Assembly: GCA_963633225.1 (NCBI GenBank)
Contig: CAVGXR010000033.1
Coordinates: 1-10,774, forward strand
Reading direction: 5' to 3'
DNA length: 10,774 bases
DNA from: F23-B02 sp963633225
GTDB taxonomy: Bacteria; Bacillota; Clostridia; Oscillospirales; Oscillospiraceae
Part shown: piece after piece, positions 7,763 to 10,774 of the stretch
Layout: each line of letters opens with the position of its first letter
Numbering within the stretch: position 1 is the first letter of the stretch
Made by a program: the position numbers and the translations under genes
Notes under the pieces: model-generated
Seen by the model: only the letters and a program-made list of their open reading frames with translations
Told to the model about the DNA's origin: nothing
The model's database searches: none

Positions 7763-8951
7763 TGACCGATACCTCCTTAACGCAAAGCCTTCTTCCGAGC
7801 GATACGACACCGCCGGCGACACCCCTTATGCCGTACACAAGCATGAGTATGCCGAGCCACAGCAGGATGAGAGCCGCAGCAAACGAGATAAGCACCGCGC
7901 CGGCACACAGCATGATATCGGCAAATATAACGAGCGATGAAAACGCAAACGACATGAGCTTCGCGCCTGCCGCTATCACCAGAACGCCAAGTCCCAGCAG
8001 CGTGAGCGTGAGCACGACCGACAGAGCCAGCAGCACAAGTCCGATGGGTATCGCAAATATCAGATACAGGATGAGCAGTGCGACATTTGTCTTATATCGC
8101 GTTGCTTCCGCAGGAAGCTCGCCGCTCTCGGGCTCTTCAAAGAATATCTCCGCCTTGACTTCCGGCGCTTCCGGCGCTTCCGGCTCTTCGGGCTCTTCGG
8201 GCGCTTCCGATTCCTCCGCAGCGGGCTGCTCGTCCTGCGTTGGAGCTTCCTCGGCCTGTTCAGCTTCGGTTTCCTCAGCAGCTTCTTCGGCAAGGGTCTC
8301 CTCCCCTGCGGAGAGCTCCTCCACTTCCTCGGCGGGCTCCTGCACAGCTTCGGCCTGCTCTGCCTCGGTTTCCTCGATGACCTCTTCGTCACCGGCAGCC
8401 TCGGGCTCCTCACCTGCTTCGGCGGGCGCTTCGCTCTCCTCTGCGGGAGCTTCTTCGCTCTGTTCCGGTTCAGCGCTCTCCTCTGCCGGAGCTTCCTCCG
8501 GTGCTTCATTCTCCGGCGTTTCCGGCTCGGCAGCTTCCTCGGCTGCGGCGGAGGCTACAGGCTCGTCAAAGAACATGGGCTTGTACTCCACGCCCTCCTC
8601 AGCTGCCTTCTCGCGGCGGATCTCCTCGATTATATCCGCATACGAAAGAGTGGTATCGACCGTCTGCGGTTTTTCTTTTTCCTTTTTAACGGGAGTTACG
8701 ATCAGATGCTCGGCTGCGGGCTTATCGGCCTTGGAATCGGCCTCGACCGCGAGCTTGCGCTCGGAGCGTCTGTAGGTTCGTGAAATCGTAACGGCGAGCT
8801 TTGTCGGCGAGCCGAAGCTTTCAAGCAGCGCCTGCTCATCCTCGGCCTCGTCCAGCAGCTTATTGTACTGCTCAAGGATGTCTTCCCTATCCTCCTTGAA
8901 CATGAATGCCAGAAGCTTTGAAAGCTCTGCCATATATCTCTGCCTGTTGAT
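7755..8951 (-). CDS. HAAS/DUF1700-type membrane protein with acidic linker
   Basis: Three parts are visible. Numbering from the ATG at 8933, residues 1-55 resemble the HAAS (DUF1700) cytoplasmic helical domain: L-L-F near the start, an E-x-x-Y-x-x-x-L-D-E-A segment and a LLESFGSPTKLA motif. Residues about 125-277 are a low-complexity acidic Glu/Ala/Pro linker. Residues about 284-370 contain three to four hydrophobic membrane helices. HAAS proteins often sit beside PadR regulators and take part in membrane-linked signalling, but no regulator is present here, so the role is unknown. Start choice is uncertain. The ATG at 8933 gives 392 residues but is 26 bases from the only good Shine-Dalgarno site. 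An in-frame ATC at 8949-8951 gives 398 residues (INRQRYMAEL...), has an 8-base spacer and aligns with the MNRxxF family start; the coordinates use it. The gene overlaps the following small gene by 8 bases. Confidence 0.8.
   Translation of the reverse strand: MNRQRYMAELSKLLAFMFKEDREDILEQYNKLLDEAEDEQALLESFGSPTKLAVTISRTYRRSERKLAVEADSKADKPAAEHLIVTPVKKEKEKPQTVDTTLSYADIIEEIRREKAAEEGVEYKPMFFDEPVASAAAEEAAEPETPENEAPEEAPAEESAEPEQSEEAPAEESEAPAEAGEEPEAAGDEEVIEETEAEQAEAVQEPAEEVEELSAGEETLAEEAAEETEAEQAEEAPTQDEQPAAEESEAPEEPEEPEAPEAPEVKAEIFFEEPESGELPAEATRYKTNVALLILYLIFAIPIGLVLLALSVVLTLTLLGLGVLVIAAGAKLMSFAFSSLVIFADIMLCAGAVLISFAAALILLWLGILMLVYGIRGVAGGVVSLGRRLCVKEVSVNG
8103..8561 (-). repeat. Low-complexity coding tract (Glu/Ala/Pro linker)
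   Basis: This part of the HAAS-type gene encodes about 150 residues made almost only of Glu, Ala and Pro, with scattered Ser. At 8164-8208 there are five tandem 9-base units of GGCGCTTCC or GGCTCTTCG form, each encoding EAP or EEP. The tract gives a spurious long open frame on the opposite strand. It should be flexible, strongly negative and intrinsically disordered, and its length may vary between strains by slippage. Confidence 0.85.
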
Positions 8952-8956
8952 ATGTG

Positions 8957-8964
8957 TCACCTCC
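8957..8964 (-). promoter_or_regulatory. Shine-Dalgarno site that questions the HAAS gene start
   Basis: GGAGGTGA on the minus strand is the only strong ribosome binding site ahead of the HAAS gene. From the end of GGAGG there are 8 bases to the in-frame ATC at 8949-8951, but 26 to the first in-frame ATG at 8931-8933. An in-frame GTG at 8958-8960 overlaps the site itself and so is a poor candidate. Confidence 0.7.
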
Positions 8965-9002
8965 GAAAGGTTTCTGAAAAACAAATCCTCTGAATTTATA
9001 CT

Positions 9003-9031
9003 ATTATAGTCAAAAAGTTCACGCAGGTCAA
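9003..9031 (-). promoter_or_regulatory. Sigma-A promoter of the HAAS operon
   Basis: On the minus strand, TTGACC (9026-9031), a 17-base spacer and a perfect TATAAT (9003-9008) form a near-consensus promoter. Transcription would begin near 8996, leaving a leader of about 45-60 bases. It is divergent from the proS promoter, with 24 bases between the two -35 boxes. Confidence 0.85.
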
Positions 9032-9055
9032 GATTTTTTATATTAACAGAATGTA

Positions 9056-9084
9056 TTGACAAGCTCTGCCTTGTTCGATAAAAT
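9056..9084 (+). promoter_or_regulatory. Sigma-A promoter of proS
   Basis: A perfect TTGACA (9056-9061), a 17-base spacer and TAAAAT (9079-9084) precede proS. The predicted start near 9091 leaves a leader of only about 30 bases, which is too short for a T-box riboswitch. Expression therefore looks constitutive or is controlled at the promoter. Confidence 0.85.
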
Positions 9085-9120
9085 AGCTTGGTTATTATAA
9101 TTAAATAAGGAGAAAATATA

Positions 9121-10557
9121 ATGGCAAAGGATAAAAAAGTTGAACAGATAACCGATATGGAGCAGGATTTCGCCCAGTGGTTCACCGACGTCTGCACGAA
9201 GGCGGAGCTGGTCGATTACTCCGGCGTCAAGGGACTTTTCATCCTGCGCCCATACGGCTATGCCATTTGGGAGAATATACAGAAGGAGCTTGACAGGATG
9301 TTCAAGGAGGGCGGACACGAAAACGTATCCATGCCCCTGCTCATTCCCGAGAGTCTGCTCCAGAAGGAAAAGGATCACGTCGAGGGTTTCGCGCCCGAGT
9401 GCGCTTGGGTGACCGTCGGCGGCTCGGAGGAGCTGCCGGAGAGACTGTGCATCCGTCCGACCTCGGAGACGCTTTTCTGCGACCACTGGAGCCACACGGT
9501 GCATTCCTGGCGCGATCTGCCGATGCTGTACAACCAGTGGTGCTCCGTGCTCCGCTGGGAGAAAACGACCCGTCCCTTCCTGCGCGGCAGAGAGTTCCTC
9601 TGGCAGGAGGGTCACACCCTGCACGAGACCGAGGCCGAGGCACGCGAGGAGACGCTGCGTCAGCTTGAGGTCTACGCAAACCTGTGCGAAAATTACCTTG
9701 CAATGCCCGTTATCCGCGGCAACAAGACCGAGAAGGAAAAGTTCGCCGGCGCAGTGAACACCTACACGATCGAGTGCATGATGCACGACCACAAGGCGCT
9801 CCAGTCCGGCACAAGCCACTACTTCGGCACGGGCTTTGCCGAGCAGTTCAATATCACCTTCACCGACAGGGAGAACAAGCAGCAGCACCCGCACCAGACC
9901 TCATGGGGTCTGTCCACCCGCGTCATCGGCGGTATAATCATGACCCACGGCGACAATAACGGCCTCGTCCTGCCTCCGCGCATCGCGCCCGTGCAGGTCA
10001 TCGTCGTGCCCGTCGCACAGCACAAGGAGGGGGTCACCGAGAAGGCAAACGAGCTGTACGCCGCTCTCAAGGCAGCGGGCATCCGCGTCAAGATAGACCT
10101 CAGCGACAACAGCCTCGGCTGGAAGTGTGCACAGTATGAGATGAAGGGCGTTCCCCTGCGCATTGAGATCGGCCCGCGTGATATCGAAAACGGCGTGTGC
10201 ATGGCCGTAAGGCGCGATAACGGCGAGAAGATCTCCGTAGCGATCACTGAGCTGGCTGAAAAGATCCCCGAGCTGCTCGACGCAGTGCAGCAGGGTCTGT
10301 TCGACAAGGCTAAGAAAAACCTCGACGAGCACATCTTTGAGGCTCACTCCCTTGAGGAGGCAAAGCAACTTCAGGAGGAAAAGGGCGGCTTCATAAAGAC
10401 CATGTGGTGCGGCGAGCTTGAATGCGAAATGAAGATGAAGGAGCAGGCTGGCATGTCCTCGCGCTGCATCCCCTTCGAGCAGGAAGACCTCGGCGATACC
10501 TGCCCCATCTGCGGCAGGAAAGCCAAGCATATGATCTACTGGGGCGTAGCATACTGA
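9121..10557 (+). CDS. proS: Prolyl-tRNA synthetase, archaeal/eukaryote-like type
   Basis: This 478-residue class IIa synthetase charges tRNA-Pro with proline. The catalytic domain contains the RPTSET proline/ATP-site segment (112-117), motif 2 around RPFLRGREFLWQEGH (151-165) and motif 3 around GGIIMTHGDNNGLVLPPRIAP (270-290). An anticodon-binding domain follows from about 291 to 400. The C-terminal domain carries a zinc set, Cys430, Cys435, Cys461 and Cys464, spaced as in the Thermus thermophilus enzyme, and ends in the tyrosine typical of this class. No inserted editing domain lies between motifs 2 and 3, unlike the common bacterial type. AAGGAG at 9107-9112, 8 bases before the ATG, fixes the start. 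It is a single-gene unit with its own promoter and terminator. Its codon choice leans to CTC/CTG and C-ending codons. Confidence 0.97.
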   Translation: MAKDKKVEQITDMEQDFAQWFTDVCTKAELVDYSGVKGLFILRPYGYAIWENIQKELDRMFKEGGHENVSMPLLIPESLLQKEKDHVEGFAPECAWVTVGGSEELPERLCIRPTSETLFCDHWSHTVHSWRDLPMLYNQWCSVLRWEKTTRPFLRGREFLWQEGHTLHETEAEAREETLRQLEVYANLCENYLAMPVIRGNKTEKEKFAGAVNTYTIECMMHDHKALQSGTSHYFGTGFAEQFNITFTDRENKQQHPHQTSWGLSTRVIGGIIMTHGDNNGLVLPPRIAPVQVIVVPVAQHKEGVTEKANELYAALKAAGIRVKIDLSDNSLGWKCAQYEMKGVPLRIEIGPRDIENGVCMAVRRDNGEKISVAITELAEKIPELLDAVQQGLFDKAKKNLDEHIFEAHSLEEAKQLQEEKGGFIKTMWCGELECEMKMKEQAGMSSRCIPFEQEDLGDTCPICGRKAKHMIYWGVAY

Positions 10558-10587
10558 CAGCATAAAACAGCATAAAATATAGTATTT

Positions 10588-10618
10588 CAGGCCGGGTCAA
10601 ACGATCCGGCCTGTTTTT
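10588..10618 (+). terminator. Intrinsic terminator of proS
   Basis: An 11-base-pair GC-rich stem (10588-10598 with 10603-10613, one G-U pair) closes an AAAC loop and is followed by TTTTT (10614-10618). It starts 31 bases after the proS stop codon. Confidence 0.94.
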
Positions 10619-10663
10619 CGTCCTATTCATCTTATCCTTGTATTATAGAGTAGTAGTTTTTAG

Positions 10664-10768
10664 AGCCCCTCTCCAAGGGCTGTGCTACAATGTAAGGGAT
10701 GCTGTGGATTGGTAATCAACTCCTACCGCAAGACGGTTCATGAAAGGCTCCAACCACAGCCCTTTACA
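10664..10768. repeat. Nested inverted repeats at the right edge, unknown element
   Basis: No gene is visible here, but symmetry is dense. AGCCC/GGGCT forms a small hairpin (10664-10668, 10677-10681). AAGGGCTGTG (10675-10684) is the exact inverse of CACAGCCCTT (10755-10764). A second left arm, TGTAAGGGATGCTGTGG and then TTGG (10691-10712), pairs with CCAACCACAGCCC and TTTACA (10750-10768) with small bulges. ACCG/CGGT (10725-10728, 10734-10737) forms a hairpin in the loop. This could be the subterminal end of a mobile element, a MITE-like repeat or a structured RNA. The window ends 6 bases later, so it cannot be placed. Confidence 0.55.
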
Positions 10769-10774
10769 GTATTG

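Noticed and set aside
7750..8775. Long plus-strand open frame rich in Ser and Ala opposite the HAAS gene
   Set aside because: It is the antisense image of the Glu/Ala/Pro codon repeats; it has no ribosome binding site, and the minus-strand gene has promoter, domain and terminator support.
9085..9120. T-box or other riboswitch ahead of proS
   Set aside because: The consensus promoter leaves only about 30 bases before the start codon, with no room for a T-box fold or its terminator.
9043..9894. Minus-strand open frame opposite the start of proS
   Set aside because: It is antisense to well-conserved synthetase motifs, crosses two strong divergent promoters and shows no family features.
10641..10670. 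Promoter on the minus strand at the right edge (TATAAT at 10642-10647)
   Set aside because: No -35 box is found at 16-18 bases, and the region is AT-rich enough for a chance hexamer.
10664..10768. CRISPR array or tracr-like sequence at the right edge
   Set aside because: There is no repeated unit with regular spacers and no cas gene in the window; the symmetry is of inverted type.

Overview
The window looks like chromosomal DNA from a Gram-positive anaerobe of the class Clostridia, probably a gut Oscillospiraceae/Ruminococcaceae-type organism. This is inferred from three things: a paired GlgC/GlgD ADP-glucose pyrophosphorylase, an archaeal/eukaryote-like prolyl-tRNA synthetase with a C-terminal zinc domain, and a HAAS/DUF1700-type membrane protein. 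Strong AGGAGG-type ribosome binding sites and TTGACA/TATAAT-type promoters fit a Firmicute. Most of the window is housekeeping and storage metabolism. I see no phage, transposase, CRISPR array, rRNA or tRNA gene.

Minus strand, read right to left. (1) A short operon begins at a strong promoter near 9003-9031. It encodes a HAAS-domain membrane protein with a long acidic Glu/Ala/Pro-rich linker (7755-8951 or 8933), then an overlapping 63-residue single-pass membrane protein (7571-7762). It ends at a perfect 17-bp hairpin terminator (7535-7572). (2) prs (PRPP synthetase) and pth (peptidyl-tRNA hydrolase) follow from their own promoter and are one base apart. (3) A glycogen operon follows from a probable promoter at 5805-5832: glgC, glgD, glgP, and a PsuK-like PfkB kinase whose start overlaps the end of glgP by 19 bases. 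GlgC and GlgD make ADP-glucose for glycogen synthesis. GlgP releases glucose-1-phosphate from the polymer. Glycogen synthase and branching enzyme are not in the window.

Plus strand: proS (9121-10557) has a consensus promoter that fires away from the HAAS promoter, and it ends in a clear terminator (10588-10618). Beyond it, about 150 bases (10619-10774) hold no gene but contain nested inverted repeats that look like a structured RNA or the edge of a mobile element cut by the window end. At the other end, positions 1-132 hold no convincing gene.

The points most worth checking are the start of the HAAS protein, where the best Shine-Dalgarno site and the family N-terminus both point to an ATC codon; the repeat-built acidic linker of that protein; the kinase fused translationally to the glycogen operon; and the inverted-repeat element at the right edge.
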